A stretch of DNA of 64,000 nucleotides from Alkaliphilus flagellatus (GCF_018919215.1 NZ_JAHLQK010000007.1:40833-104832), one strand, 5' to 3'; positions 42,854 through 52,918 are shown, counted from the stretch's first letter. The notes: generated by a model from the letters alone, not told the origin. Made by a program: numbers and translations.

Positions 42854-42960
42854 ATAAAATATTTTTTAAGAATGCTTTTAGAATTAATCAAACATGGTAT
42901 ATAATGACTATTACAATAAATTTCTTATAAAAATTATACAATATAAAAAGGCGGGATCAT

Positions 42961-44613
42961 ATGAAAATACGTACTAAACTTTTAATAGCATTCATATTAT
43001 TAACATTTTTAACAGTTTCGGTAGTTGGAATTAATATATTTGCATTTACATCCATTGATAGTGATGGGAATTTTATAAATTATTCTGGCAGATTGCGTGC
43101 ATCCAGCTATAGAATGGCCTATTTATCTTCCAGTATTATTATGAAAGATAAGGCAGATGGAGAGACACTTGATCAACTAATGAATGTAATAGAATTTTTT
43201 GATAGCACTTTAGAAGGTCTTTCACAAGGTAACAATGAGTTGGGATTAAAAAAACTAAACAATGAAGATATAGAGATGGAGTTAGATGGTATTAAGGAAA
43301 AATGGGTCAAAGTATTTAGACCAGCTTACTTAAATATAGCTAACAATGGAGACAAAAGTTCCTTAAAGATTATTAATGAAAATATTGAAGAATATGTTGT
43401 ATCTATAAATGAAATGGTTAATAGGTATTCTGAAATATCTCAAAGAAAAGTAACCATGGCTAAAGCTTTTAGTGGTGGAGCTCTAGCAATCTTTATTATT
43501 TTAGCAGTATTTTCTGCAATAATCATATTAAAAGGTGTAATATCACCAATTAATTTGATTACTGGGGAATTGAAAAATATTTCTTCTGGGGATGGAGACC
43601 TCACAAAGAGTATTCAGCTAAAGAGTAATGATGAGATAGGTATGCTTACAAAATATTTTAATCAATTTGTATCCAATATAAAAAATATTGTAATATTAAT
43701 ATCAAATTCATCTGATACATTAGTGTCTTCTTTAGACTCTATATCGAATACTAGTGATGAACTTGCAAAAGCTACTGAAATGATAGCTATTTCTGTACAG
43801 GATGTATCTAATGGTGGTATTGAACAAGAAACCATGGCTAAAGCATTGACTCAGCTGGTTGAAGAAATGAGCAAAGATATTCAACAAGTAATTAGTAATG
43901 CAGAAAAACTATTAAAAGCATCTGAGGGATCAAAGGATGCAGCTCAAGATGGTAATGTAACAATCAAAAATCAAGTTAAAGAATTATCTAAGGTTATTGA
44001 AAGTAGCCACAAGGTAACAGATACAGTGAATTTGCTTGAAACATATTCCCAAGATATAAGTGGAATATCAGCAATTATTAATAGTATTTCACACCAGACT
44101 AATCTATTAGCATTAAATGCATCTATTGAAGCAGCACGAGCAGGGGAAGCTGGTAAAGGATTTTCTGTAGTGGCAGAAGAAATTAAAAAGTTAGCGGAGG
44201 AAACAGCTAAATCTACGGTTAGTATTATAGAAATTGTCAGTAATATTACTGGACAGACATTAGAGGTTAAAAAATACATGGATGAAATGACAGATAAGAT
44301 AAATATTCAGGCAGTAAGTATGGAAAGTGTTCAAAATAAACTAAATGAAATAGTAGATAAGTCTAATAATACATATGAGAGCTCTAAGGAAATATATGAG
44401 ATTAATAAGTCTATATATAATAATTTTAATATAATCAATGACTCTGCAAATAAAATTTTAGGTGTAGTAGAAAATAACTCGCATAATGCTCAAGATGTCG
44501 CAGCCGCTGCTCAAGAGCAAACTGCATCATTTGAAGAGGTTTCAGCTAGTATAGCTTCACTAAACGAATTATCAAGAAAGTTGAAAGATGTTGTTTCAAA
44601 ATTCAAAGTGTGA
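42961..44613 (+). CDS. Methyl-accepting chemotaxis protein
   Basis: 550 residues. Membrane helix about 6-28, a small extracellular helical domain (about 30-165; [18 protein letters not shown] near its start is reminiscent of the type IV pili/NarX-like sensor fold), second helix about 170-192, HAMP (about 193-245). The signalling domain has the hairpin tip [20 protein letters not shown] and [17 protein letters not shown], ending in [12 protein letters not shown]. The NarX/PilJ-like sensor suggests a small anionic ligand, which is inference only. Single gene with a terminator. Confidence 0.93.
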   Translation: MKIRTKLLIAFILLTFLTVSVVGINIFAFTSIDSDGNFINYSGRLRASSYRMAYLSSSIIMKDKADGETLDQLMNVIEFFDSTLEGLSQGNNELGLKKLNNEDIEMELDGIKEKWVKVFRPAYLNIANNGDKSSLKIINENIEEYVVSINEMVNRYSEISQRKVTMAKAFSGGALAIFIILAVFSAIIILKGVISPINLITGELKNISSGDGDLTKSIQLKSNDEIGMLTKYFNQFVSNIKNIVILISNSSDTLVSSLDSISNTSDELAKATEMIAISVQDVSNGGIEQETMAKALTQLVEEMSKDIQQVISNAEKLLKASEGSKDAAQDGNVTIKNQVKELSKVIESSHKVTDTVNLLETYSQDISGISAIINSISHQTNLLALNASIEAARAGEAGKGFSVVAEEIKKLAEETAKSTVSIIEIVSNITGQTLEVKKYMDEMTDKINIQAVSMESVQNKLNEIVDKSNNTYESSKEIYEINKSIYNNFNIINDSANKILGVVENNSHNAQDVAAAAQEQTASFEEVSASIASLNELSRKLKDVVSKFKV

Positions 44614-44640
44614 TTTAACCAGTATATAGTAAAAAATAAT

Positions 44641-44680
44641 TTTAGGCTGTTAGCAATATTAATTGCTGGCAGCCTAACTT
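44641..44680. terminator. Bidirectional terminator between mcp and cwlD
   Basis: TTAGGCTGTTAGCAAT pairs with ATTGCTGGCAGCCTAA with one wobble; flanked by T/A-rich sequence and placed between converging genes. Confidence 0.85.
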
Positions 44681-44714
44681 GTATTGTCTAAGAAAACATA
44701 AAATTTTTAATCTT

Positions 44715-45443
44715 TTACCTATACATATATTCTACAATGCCTTCTGCTATTGCTTTTGCCATGATTTGTTGGTAATCCTTAGTTTGAATAAGCTTATTAT
44801 CTATAGGATTTGTTATAAAACCAGTTTCTATTATAACTCCTGGAGATTTAGATGTTCTCAATATATAATAATTACCAGGTGCTATTTCAGCCTTTACAGT
44901 TGTTATATTTAAAAAGTCCTTAAAAACCATTTTGTTTACGCTATTACAAATACTTTGGGCTAGTTGTTTACTTTCCTCTGATTCGGAGTAATAGAATATT
45001 CTAACACCTCTTACACTGGACTTTTTATATGAATCCATATGGACACTTACGAAGGCTGTAGAATTATTACTATCTATAATTGTTCTCCTAGCATGCAGGT
45101 CTCTATTATATCTTGAAGACTTTAAATTGCTTTTAGACTCCAATGATACATCAGAATTTCTTGTCATAACAACATTTATACCCTTATCCTTTAGTATTTT
45201 TCTTAGTTTCAAAGAAACCTGTAAATTTACAGTTTTTTCTAACAGACCTGCATTGCTAGATCCTCCATCTATACCACCATGTCCTGGATCTACCACTATA
45301 ATTTTTCTATTGGTATTAAATACAGCAATAGGATTGTTTGAAATAAAAAGAGGAATAAGAATTAATAGTAATATAAATGCAATAATTGCTGCTACAATTT
45401 TTTTATTAACTTTAATAACTAGAAAAATTGTTTTGTTAAACAT
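44715..45443 (-). CDS. cwlD: N-acetylmuramoyl-L-alanine amidase, CwlD-like
   Basis: 242 residues on the minus strand. N-terminal membrane anchor (AAIIAFILLLILIPLFI), then a single Amidase_3 domain: VVDPGHGGIDGG, the zinc Glu in GLLEKTVNLQVSLKL, VMTRNSD, FVSVHMDSY, VIIETGFITNP. This is the compact CwlD arrangement. CwlD removes peptides from muramic acid so that muramic-delta-lactam, the mark of spore cortex, can be formed. Its product is needed for cortex hydrolysis at germination. Start ATG behind AGAAGGTG. Confidence 0.9.
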   Translation of the reverse strand: MFNKTIFLVIKVNKKIVAAIIAFILLLILIPLFISNNPIAVFNTNRKIIVVDPGHGGIDGGSSNAGLLEKTVNLQVSLKLRKILKDKGINVVMTRNSDVSLESKSNLKSSRYNRDLHARRTIIDSNNSTAFVSVHMDSYKKSSVRGVRIFYYSESEESKQLAQSICNSVNKMVFKDFLNITTVKAEIAPGNYYILRTSKSPGVIIETGFITNPIDNKLIQTKDYQQIMAKAIAEGIVEYMYR

Positions 45444-45681
45444 AATAAATCACCTTCTTAATAAAATCATATAATCCATTATACTCTTAGAAACATTCAT
45501 ATAGAATTTAAAAACAAAAATTAACTAAGTCATTATTAGGAGAAAACCCATAGTGCATCTAAAGGTTAAGTTATATAACTAATGAAAAGATTGACAATTT
45601 AAATAGCCCTGTTGTACGATGTAAAGGAAGGTTGAAATGTGCAAAAATTAAGAACATATATAGAAGGGGCATAAGTCTAAA

Positions 45682-46803
45682 ATGAATGATATAATACTAT
45701 ATATTCTTATGGTTTTTATGGGATTAGGAGCATTGGATAGGGTATTTGGATATAAATTAGGGCTTGGGCAGAAGTTTGAAGAAGGGTTTATGGCAATGGG
45801 GAATTTAGCCTTATCAATTATAGGAATTTACTCCATAGCACCTCTATTATCTACAAGCTTAGAAAAAATAGTAGGACCTATATTTTCTTTTTTAGGGGCA
45901 GACCCTGCAATATTTCCTGCATCTATTTTAGCTTCTGATATGGGAGGATATCTTTCTGCGATAAAAATGGCTGAAAATCAGGAAATTGGTCTTTTCGCAG
46001 GTTTAATATTAGCTTCTAGTTTAGGTACAGCTGTTATTTTTACTATACCAATAGGGGCTGGACTTATTCAGAAACAAGATTATCCTTATTTTACAAAGGG
46101 AATATTAGCAGGACTTTTAACTGTTCCTATTAGTGGATTCGCAGGGGGCATATCTATGGGCTTACCAATAGCAACATTAGTTAAAAATCTTCTGCCTATT
46201 ATTTTTATTGCACTTCTTTTAGGGATAGGATTAAGTAAATGGCCTCAAAAAATGATTACAGGATTTTATTGGTTTAGTAAGTCAATTGTAACCTTAGGGA
46301 CATTAGGTCTTGTAATTTCAATTATACAAAATGTAACAGGAAAAATAATAATAACAGCTATGGAGCCTTTTGAAGAAGGGCTTAAGATTGTTGGAAGTAT
46401 TTCTATTATTTTAGCTGGGGCTTATCCTATGGTGCTTGTCATGACTAATGTATTTAAAAAGCCTTTGGCAAAAATGGGTAATGTTTTAGGCATATGTGAT
46501 AAGGCGACAACAGCTTTAATTATGAGCTTGGCAAACAATATACCGGGGTTTGCTAATATGCACGATATGCACGAAAGAGGAAAGGTAATGGTTTCGGCCT
46601 TTGCGGTAGGTGGAGCCTTTGTATTGGGTGGACAACTGGGATTTGTTGCAGGAATAGATAAGTCTATGCTTACACCTTTTATTGTAAGCAAAGTTGTTGG
46701 TGGTGTAGGGTCTATAACTATAGCATATCTGATTACAAAGCCAAATCAAAAAAATATATCTAATTACGAGGAAGAAAAAATATTGGAGTTAGCTATAGAA
46801 TAA
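45682..46803 (+). CDS. eutH: Ethanolamine permease EutH
   Basis: 373 residues with about 10 membrane helices. Family features: the start MNDIILYILMVFMGLGALDR, FPASILASDMGGYLSA, GISMGLPIA, SLANNIPGFANMHDMHERGK, and GGQLGFVAGID. EutH takes up ethanolamine at low concentration. No other eut genes (ammonia lyase, microcompartment shell) occur in the window, so it is a detached transporter here. It is 25 bases before the ABC permease gene and could share its transcript. B12-dependent ethanolamine lyase would link it to the cobamide operon downstream, if present elsewhere. Confidence 0.92.
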   Translation: MNDIILYILMVFMGLGALDRVFGYKLGLGQKFEEGFMAMGNLALSIIGIYSIAPLLSTSLEKIVGPIFSFLGADPAIFPASILASDMGGYLSAIKMAENQEIGLFAGLILASSLGTAVIFTIPIGAGLIQKQDYPYFTKGILAGLLTVPISGFAGGISMGLPIATLVKNLLPIIFIALLLGIGLSKWPQKMITGFYWFSKSIVTLGTLGLVISIIQNVTGKIIITAMEPFEEGLKIVGSISIILAGAYPMVLVMTNVFKKPLAKMGNVLGICDKATTALIMSLANNIPGFANMHDMHERGKVMVSAFAVGGAFVLGGQLGFVAGIDKSMLTPFIVSKVVGGVGSITIAYLITKPNQKNISNYEEEKILELAIE

Positions 46804-46828
46804 ATGTGATCTGTGTGGAGGAGGTAGT

Positions 46829-47518
46829 ATGCTAGTTATTGTAGAAGGTTTAAAAAATGCAATAAATTTATTACTATCCTTTGATAAAGAAATATATAAT
46901 ATTATAGGATTATCACTTTATGTATCTTTAACGTCTACTTTAATTTCGAGCTTTTTGGCGATTCCCATTGGCATACTCTTGGGAATAAAATCTTTCCCTA
47001 TAAAAAAAATGGTAATACGTAGTCTATATACTATGATGAGCCTACCTCCAGTAATAGTTGGACTAGTTGTATTTTTATTGATATCAAGAAGTGGACCACT
47101 AGGAAATTTAGGTATAGTGTTTACGCCGATGGCTATGATAGTTGCACAGGTCTGTTTAGTAACTCCTATTATTACAGGAGTTGTCTATAACGGAACAAAG
47201 GAAAAGGGTGAAGATATACAAAATTTGGCCTATACATTAGGAGCGAATAGAGTACAAACCCTTATTCTACTGATTAGAGAGCTTAGAGTTAACATTTTTT
47301 CTGCAATTGTTACAGGATATGGTAGGGCCATATCAGAAGTTGGTGCTGTAATGATTGTAGGTGGTAATATAAAGGGACATACGAGGGTTATGACTACTAC
47401 AATTGCGATGTTAAGGAATATGGGAGACTATGAAACAGCTATAGCTATAGGTATAGTTCTATTATTAATATCATTTATTATTAACTCCATATTATATAGA
47501 CTCCAACAGGAGGATTAG
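46829..47518 (+). CDS. tupB: Tungstate/molybdate-type ABC permease (TupB-like)
   Basis: 229 residues, five or six helices, with the binding-protein-dependent permease loop (EDIQNLAYTLGANRVQTLIL near 130 and AIVTGYGRAISEVGAVMIVG near 165). Similarity is to TupB/WtpB oxyanion permeases rather than sulfate CysT. ATG 46829 follows GAGGAGGT. Two bases separate it from the ATPase gene. A tungstate/molybdate importer would fit the molybdopterin genes 6-8 kb upstream. The binding protein TupA is not adjacent. Confidence 0.85.
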   Translation: MLVIVEGLKNAINLLLSFDKEIYNIIGLSLYVSLTSTLISSFLAIPIGILLGIKSFPIKKMVIRSLYTMMSLPPVIVGLVVFLLISRSGPLGNLGIVFTPMAMIVAQVCLVTPIITGVVYNGTKEKGEDIQNLAYTLGANRVQTLILLIRELRVNIFSAIVTGYGRAISEVGAVMIVGGNIKGHTRVMTTTIAMLRNMGDYETAIAIGIVLLLISFIINSILYRLQQED

Positions 47519-47520
47519 GC

Positions 47521-48231
47521 ATGAATTTACAAATTAGTGGCTTGCAGAAAAATTATGCAGGACAATGTGTGCTTAATATTGATAGTTTAACAATAGAAAA
47601 GAGGAGTTTTTTAGGGATTATTGGTTCTAATGGTGCGGGAAAGAGCACATTAATTAAAATTATTGCTGGACTAGTAGATGCTAGTTCAGGCTTTATTAAT
47701 TATGATGGTGAAAAGGTTTCTCATAGAATACAGCAAAACATGACATTGGTTTTCCAAAAGCCATATTTACTAAGAGCAACGGTTTTTAATAATATAGCTT
47801 ATCCTTTAATTATAAGAAACATGAAAAGGGATGATATACTAACACGAGTTAAGGAAGTTATGAAGTCTATGGATATTGAATATCTACAGAACCAAAAAGC
47901 ATGGACATTATCAGGAGGGGAAGCGCAAAAGGTAGCTTTAGCTAGAGCAATTGTAATTAAGCCTTCTCTTTTATTATTGGACGAACCTACAGCTAATATT
48001 GATCCTAGCTCGGTTTTAGTTATGGAAGAAACTATAAAGAAATTTCATCAAGAAAATAAGTCTACTGTAATTATAATTACCCATAATCTTCAACAAAGTA
48101 AACGACTTTGTAAAGAGGTGGCCTTTATGAATGAGGGTCAAATTGTAGAGATGGGTGAAGTAGATAATATTTTTAACGATTGTAATAATCCTTTGACTAA
48201 AAAGTTTATTGAAGGAGAAATATTAATATAA
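47521..48231 (+). CDS. tupC: ABC transporter ATP-binding protein (TupC-like)
   Basis: 236 residues. Walker A GSNGAGKST (about 36-44), Q-loop VFQKP, signature LSGGEAQKVALARA, Walker B LLLLDEPTANID, switch His in IITHN. It powers the TupB-like permease. It lacks the extra C-terminal TOBE domain of ModC, in line with TupC. Last gene before the cobalamin riboswitch region. Confidence 0.9.
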   Translation: MNLQISGLQKNYAGQCVLNIDSLTIEKRSFLGIIGSNGAGKSTLIKIIAGLVDASSGFINYDGEKVSHRIQQNMTLVFQKPYLLRATVFNNIAYPLIIRNMKRDDILTRVKEVMKSMDIEYLQNQKAWTLSGGEAQKVALARAIVIKPSLLLLDEPTANIDPSSVLVMEETIKKFHQENKSTVIIITHNLQQSKRLCKEVAFMNEGQIVEMGEVDNIFNDCNNPLTKKFIEGEILI

Positions 48232-48232
48232 A

Positions 48233-48270
48233 AATACCAAAGGCTTGAGCTCTTGGTACTTTTTAACTTT
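48233..48270 (+). terminator. Terminator after tupC
   Basis: ATACCAA(A)GGCTTGAGCTCTTGGTA hairpin followed by CTTTTTAACTTTTTT. Confidence 0.75.
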
Positions 48271-48337
48271 TTTTAATAGATAAATCAATGACATGGAAAG
48301 TTGTATGAGTTGTACAAATTGAGAAATCTATACTAGG

Positions 48338-48367
48338 TTGACAATGATATTATAACTAAACTATAAT
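48338..48367 (+). promoter_or_regulatory. Promoter of the cobamide operon
   Basis: TTGACA at 48338-48343, 18-base spacer, perfect TATAAT at 48362-48367. The riboswitch begins about 30 bases later. Confidence 0.8.
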
Positions 48368-48396
48368 AAGTGTATAATATAAAACTAAATAATTTC

Positions 48397-48580
48397 AAGG
48401 TGCTTTGTTTATAAAGTTAAAAGGGAAAGAGGTTGAACTCCTCTACAGCCCCCGCTACTGTGAGCAGGTATGAAATCTTCGTATCCACTGGGAAACTGGG
48501 AAGGGAAGAGAGTAAATAGATCTGCAAGTCAGGAGACCTGCCTTGAAAAGGAAAGAATCACAGCTTCGGAGGGAAGTATG
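48397..48580 (+). promoter_or_regulatory. Cobalamin riboswitch
   Basis: Conserved AdoCbl aptamer blocks in order: AAGGTGC at 48397, AAAAGGGAA, the core ACAGCCCCCGCTACTGTGA (48455-48473), the ACTGGGAAACTGGGAAGG region, GCAAGTCAGGAGACCTGCC near 48533-48551. A terminator hairpin with a T-run lies at 48630-48659, so control is probably by transcription termination when cobalamin is plentiful. It governs the operon from cobQ onward. Confidence 0.94.
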
Positions 48581-48629
48581 GAAGGTTCATCATATAATCA
48601 TATCTAACTTTACCTTATCTGATGAATTC

Positions 48630-48659
48630 AACACATAGACGCTCTATGTGTTTTTTTAT
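48630..48659 (+). terminator. Riboswitch-controlled terminator
   Basis: ACACATAG...CTATGTGT around ACGCT, then TTTTTTT; 45 bases before the cobQ start. Confidence 0.9.
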
Positions 48660-48703
48660 TTTCCAAGACCAAAGAAAAATAAAATCCTAAAGGAGGTGTC
48701 AAA

Positions 48704-49582
48704 TTGGCTAAAAATATTATGCTTCAAGGAACTTCCTCTTCAGTTGGTAAAACAATACTAACTGCTGCACTATGTAGAATTTTTAAGCAAGATGGTTTTT
48801 CGGTAGCACCTTTTAAATCTCAAAATATGACATCAAATTCATTTATAACTAAAGATGGCAAAGAGATTGCAGGTTCCCAAGCTATACAGGCAGAAGCGGC
48901 TGGAATTGAAGTTACAGTAGAAATGAACCCTATCTTATTAAAGCCCACCAGTGACAGAAAAAGCCAAGTAATAATAAATGGGGTTTTAACTAGTAATATG
49001 CCAGCTTCACTTTACCAAGAGAAAAAGACAGAACTAAAAAAGGTAATAAAGAATGCATATGATGTTTTAAGTAGTAAATTTGATCTTCTAGTAATTGAAG
49101 GTGCAGGAAGTCCAGCAGAAATTAATTTAAGTAAAAATGATATTGTAAATATGGGGTTAGCAAACTTAGTAGATGCTCCTGTTATTCTTATCGGGGATAT
49201 TGATAGGGGAGGAATTTTTGCTTCTATATATGGAACTATTATGCTCCTTAATGAAGAAGAACGAAATAGAATAAAAGGATTTATTATAAACAAATTTAGA
49301 GGAGATTTGGAGATTTTAAAACCAGGCATAAAAATGCTAGAGGATTTGGTGAACAAGCCCTGCTTAGGTGTAATTCCATACTTTGAAATTAATATTGAAG
49401 ACGAAGATAGCTTGGTTGATCCTGAGGCAGCCGGTAGAAGAAAAGATATTAAAGAGAAATCCAGTGCAGAAGATTATAAAAAAATAAAGGAATTAGAATA
49501 TGATAAGCTGGCTACTACTGTTAGAGAGAATATTGATATAGAAAACATTAGAAGGATTATGGGGATTAATAATGGACAGTAG
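48704..49582 (+). CDS. cobQ: Cobyric acid synthase CobQ/CbiP lacking the glutaminase domain
   Basis: 292 residues, TTG start behind AGGAGGTG; full-length CobQ is about 490-510. The N-terminal ATP-binding amidoligase domain is complete: [82 protein letters not shown]. After EDEDSLV (about 240) comes a short linker and then [20 protein letters not shown], which is the C-terminal tail of CobQ. The entire GATase_3 domain with its catalytic Cys and His (about 200 residues) is missing, in frame. Without it, amidation would need free ammonia. First gene of the operon; overlaps cbiB. Confidence 0.88.
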   Translation: MAKNIMLQGTSSSVGKTILTAALCRIFKQDGFSVAPFKSQNMTSNSFITKDGKEIAGSQAIQAEAAGIEVTVEMNPILLKPTSDRKSQVIINGVLTSNMPASLYQEKKTELKKVIKNAYDVLSSKFDLLVIEGAGSPAEINLSKNDIVNMGLANLVDAPVILIGDIDRGGIFASIYGTIMLLNEEERNRIKGFIINKFRGDLEILKPGIKMLEDLVNKPCLGVIPYFEINIEDEDSLVDPEAAGRRKDIKEKSSAEDYKKIKELEYDKLATTVRENIDIENIRRIMGINNGQ

Positions 49583-50522
49583 CATTTTATTACTAATTGT
49601 AGTCGCATTAGACTTTATATTAGGTGATCCACCAAATTGGCCTCATCCAATTAGGTGGATAGGATTGAGTATAAGTAGATATGAAAAAATCATCAGAAAA
49701 AGCGGATTAAATTTAAAGATAGGAGGATTTATATTAGCTTTACTATCTTTAACTACCGTTTTGACTGTGTCTACATTAATACTTAAAATAACTCAGCTTA
49801 TACATCCATTATTTGAAACCATAATTACAATATATTTACTCTACACTTCTATAGCTGCTAAATGTTTAGATGTGGAGGCAAAAAAGGTACACAAGTCAGT
49901 GTATAAAAAAGATATAGAAAAAAGTCGAAAAATGCTATCCTATTTAGTTGGAAGAGATACTTCCCAATTAGACTTTGAAGAAGTAATAAGGGGTGTTGTT
50001 GAAACAGTGGCAGAAAACACCATCGATGGAGTACTAGCTCCGCTGTTTTATATGGGCATTGGATTTTACTTCGGAGTTCCAGTACAGTTTGCTCTAGGCT
50101 ATAAAGTAATAAATACTTTAGACTCTATGGTTGGATATTTACAGGAGCCTTATATAGAAATAGGCTATGCATCTGCAAAACTAGATGACATAGTCAATTA
50201 TATTCCTGCTCGTATTGGTAGTCTTTTTATGGTCTTAGCGGGAGGACTACTAGGTTACGATGTTAAGCAAGGCTTTAAAATTCTAATAAGAGATAGAAGA
50301 AACCATAAAAGTCCAAATTGTGGCTATCCAGAGTCGGCTGTAGCAGGACTACTTAAAATACAACTTGGAGGAACCAATACATACTTTGGTCAAAGAGTAT
50401 ATAAACCAACTATAGGCGATGAAGATACGCCTTTAACAGCGAAACATATAATTAACACTATTAAAATTATGTATGGTGCAGAGTTTTTAATGGTAGTAGG
50501 ATTTATTTTAATGAATATTTAA
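49572..50522 (+). CDS. cbiB: Adenosylcobinamide-phosphate synthase (CbiB/CobD)
   Basis: 316 residues, integral membrane. [19 protein letters not shown] at the N-terminus, [48 protein letters not shown], and [19 protein letters not shown] are family signatures. It joins the aminopropanol phosphate arm to cobyric acid. Its start overlaps the cobQ end by 11 bases, so the two are translationally coupled despite the shortened CobQ. Confidence 0.95.
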   Translation: MDSSILLLIVVALDFILGDPPNWPHPIRWIGLSISRYEKIIRKSGLNLKIGGFILALLSLTTVLTVSTLILKITQLIHPLFETIITIYLLYTSIAAKCLDVEAKKVHKSVYKKDIEKSRKMLSYLVGRDTSQLDFEEVIRGVVETVAENTIDGVLAPLFYMGIGFYFGVPVQFALGYKVINTLDSMVGYLQEPYIEIGYASAKLDDIVNYIPARIGSLFMVLAGGLLGYDVKQGFKILIRDRRNHKSPNCGYPESAVAGLLKIQLGGTNTYFGQRVYKPTIGDEDTPLTAKHIINTIKIMYGAEFLMVVGFILMNI

Positions 50523-50568
50523 AGCTAAACATAGTATGTACATATAGTATAGAAGTGGAGGTAGAAAA

Positions 50569-51609
50569 TTGAATAAGCATGGGGGATATTTTGGTCAAAA
50601 ACAAAGAGAAGTAATAGACTTTAGTGTAAATATTAATCCTTTAGGGGTACCATCTAAGCTTATGAAAGAACTAGAAAAGGAGCTACCAATGTTAATACGG
50701 TATCCAGAAATAGATGGTAAAACAGCTAAAGAAACTTTATCTAAGTATTTGGACAAGGAAGCTGATAAAATAATTTTGGGAAATGGTGCGACGGAGCTTA
50801 TTTATCTATTTGCTAGAGCTATAAAGGCATCTAAAGTTTTGTTGATACAGCCAACTTTTACAGAGTATGAAAGGGCTTTCCAAGTTTCAGGTAGTAGTAT
50901 TTTTCATTTTTATACATATGAAGAGGCTGGATTTCGCATAGATATGCCAGAACTATTAGTGAGTATAGAAAATCTAAATCCCCAAGTAGTGGTACTTTGT
51001 AACCCAAACAACCCAACAGGTGTATTTTATGAGCCAGAGGAACTTATGCCACTATTGGAAGTTATTAAGGAGAAAAATTGCTATCTATTTATAGATGAGT
51101 CCTTTATAGATTTTACTGAAAAATTTTCTTTAAGTAGCTTTGTAGAAGAGTATCCAATTTTTATTTTAAGATCTATGACTAAAACTTATGGAATACCTGG
51201 GCTAAGACTAGGCTATGGACTTGGAGACACAGATATTGTTAAAGAACTTAACTATATAAAAGAGCCATGGACTATTAATAGTTTGGCCCTAAAGGCAGTG
51301 GATATTTTACTTAAGGATAATAATTATTTTAATCGTACACAGAAATGGTACGAAGAAGAAAAAAACTTTTTATTAAATGGATTATCTTCAATTAATAATA
51401 TAGATGTTTTTCCTAGCGAAGGAAACTTTTTTCTGTGTAAACTAAAGAATTCTTCTGGGGAGAATGTAAAAAGTACTCTACTGAATTATGGTATATATAT
51501 TAGAACATGTACCGATTTTAAAGGACTAAACGATCAATTTATACGTCTTGCCGTAAGAAGTAGGGAAGAAAATGAAAAATTAATACATAGTTTATATAAC
51601 CTGATTTAG
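50569..51609 (+). CDS. cobD: Threonine-phosphate decarboxylase CobD (PLP, class II aminotransferase fold)
   Basis: 346 residues, TTG start behind GGAGG. HGG(Y)F opening, DFSVNINPLGVP, GNGATELIYLFARA, CNPNNPTGVF, FIDESFIDFT, and the PLP lysine in RSMTKTYGIPGLRLGYG. It makes aminopropanol phosphate from L-threonine phosphate for CbiB. Histidinol-phosphate aminotransferase is the related alternative; the N-terminal HGG and the operon context favour CobD. Confidence 0.92.
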   Translation: MNKHGGYFGQKQREVIDFSVNINPLGVPSKLMKELEKELPMLIRYPEIDGKTAKETLSKYLDKEADKIILGNGATELIYLFARAIKASKVLLIQPTFTEYERAFQVSGSSIFHFYTYEEAGFRIDMPELLVSIENLNPQVVVLCNPNNPTGVFYEPEELMPLLEVIKEKNCYLFIDESFIDFTEKFSLSSFVEEYPIFILRSMTKTYGIPGLRLGYGLGDTDIVKELNYIKEPWTINSLALKAVDILLKDNNYFNRTQKWYEEEKNFLLNGLSSINNIDVFPSEGNFFLCKLKNSSGENVKSTLLNYGIYIRTCTDFKGLNDQFIRLAVRSREENEKLIHSLYNLI

Positions 51610-51638
51610 ATTTGAATATATTTTTAGGAGGAAAATTA

Positions 51639-52880
51639 ATGAAGAAAGTATTGAGAATTACATCATTTACTTTAATACTAGTTATGCTACTTACTAGTTT
51701 AAGTTTTGCTTCAACAAGTAATTTTACAGTGGCTGGAAGTAAAAAGTCTGTTGTTATGGAGAACCCAAATGGAAGAACCTATATTGCAGGTAAAAGTCTT
51801 AATACATTAGGACTGAATATTTCTATTAAAAATAATGTTGCTACAGTTAAAAATAACCAAGTTACTTTTGAGTTTACTATAGACACAAACCGTATTAAAG
51901 TAAATGGAGTTCAAATGACTTTGGATGTAAAAACCTATAAAAAAGGACAAGAAGTATATCTTCCTCTACGTTTTATTATGGAAACCCTTGGTTATGAGAT
52001 TAAGTGGGATAATAATACAAGAGGGATTAGTGCTAGTAAAACTAAAGAAATAACATATCCTATAACCTTTGAAGGTGAAGGAAAGAAATATACAGTAACT
52101 AAGGCACCAAAAACTATAGTATCTTTAGCACCAAGTGTAACAGAAACATTATTTGCAATAGGTGCAGGAAATATGATTAAAGGTAGAACCCAATATTGTA
52201 CTTATCCAGCAGCAGCAAAGTCAATTAAAGATGTCGGAACTATGAAAGATCCTAGCACAGAGGTTGTTGTTTCCATAGGACCAGACTTAGTTATTGCAGG
52301 TACCCACTATAAAGAGGAAGTATTAAAGCAATTTGAAAAGGCAGGAATTAATGTAGTAGCTAAAAATTCTCCTAATACATTAGATGAAATGTATGACTAT
52401 ACTTTAAAAATGGGAGCTATTGTAGGAAAAAACTACGAAGCTAGGGCTTTAGTTTCTACTATGAAGGCAAAGGTTGATACTGTAGAGGCTCTTACAACAA
52501 GAATTAAAAACAAGCCAAAGGTATATTATGTAGTTGGCACAGGACAAAGTGGAGAGTATACAGCAGGAAAAGATACATTCATAGCAGACGTAATTAAAGT
52601 TACAGGTGGAGTTAACGTAGCCAATGATATTACAGGTTGGAAATATAGCTTAGAAAAGCTAGTAGATAATAATCCAGATATTATTTTTGGACCAGCTGAT
52701 GGATATAACACTATGACAAGTAGTCCTAATTATTCTGGACTAAAGGCTATAAAAAACAAGAGATATATAACAGTTGATAGGGATATATTTAGTAGACCAT
52801 CTCCAAGACTAATAGATGAAGGACTTAAAATTTTAGTTAGAGCGTTCCATGGAAATTTAGCTAATCTATTAAATTTCTAA
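51639..52880 (+). CDS. btuF: Cobamide-type ABC substrate-binding protein with amine-oxidase-like stalk (BtuF-like)
   Basis: 413 residues from ATG 51639 (AGGAGG upstream). Cleavable signal peptide ending SLSFAS, with no lipobox cysteine. Then a copper-amine-oxidase N-like stalk (about 30-140: GRTYIAGKSLNTLGL, VYLPLRFIMETLGYEIKWD) fused to a periplasmic-binding type-2 (BtuF/FhuD) domain (about 150-410: IVSLAPSVTETLFAIGAG, DVGTMKDPSTEVVVSIGPDLV, YVVGTGQSG, TVDRDIFSRPSPRL). It captures corrinoids for the next two proteins. Gram-positive binding proteins are usually lipoproteins, so replacing the lipid anchor by a stalk domain is unusual. Confidence 0.88.
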   Translation: MKKVLRITSFTLILVMLLTSLSFASTSNFTVAGSKKSVVMENPNGRTYIAGKSLNTLGLNISIKNNVATVKNNQVTFEFTIDTNRIKVNGVQMTLDVKTYKKGQEVYLPLRFIMETLGYEIKWDNNTRGISASKTKEITYPITFEGEGKKYTVTKAPKTIVSLAPSVTETLFAIGAGNMIKGRTQYCTYPAAAKSIKDVGTMKDPSTEVVVSIGPDLVIAGTHYKEEVLKQFEKAGINVVAKNSPNTLDEMYDYTLKMGAIVGKNYEARALVSTMKAKVDTVEALTTRIKNKPKVYYVVGTGQSGEYTAGKDTFIADVIKVTGGVNVANDITGWKYSLEKLVDNNPDIIFGPADGYNTMTSSPNYSGLKAIKNKRYITVDRDIFSRPSPRLIDEGLKILVRAFHGNLANLLNF

Positions 52881-52918
52881 TAAGCTTGGACAAAAGTATT
52901 TAAGGTAAGGGATAATAA

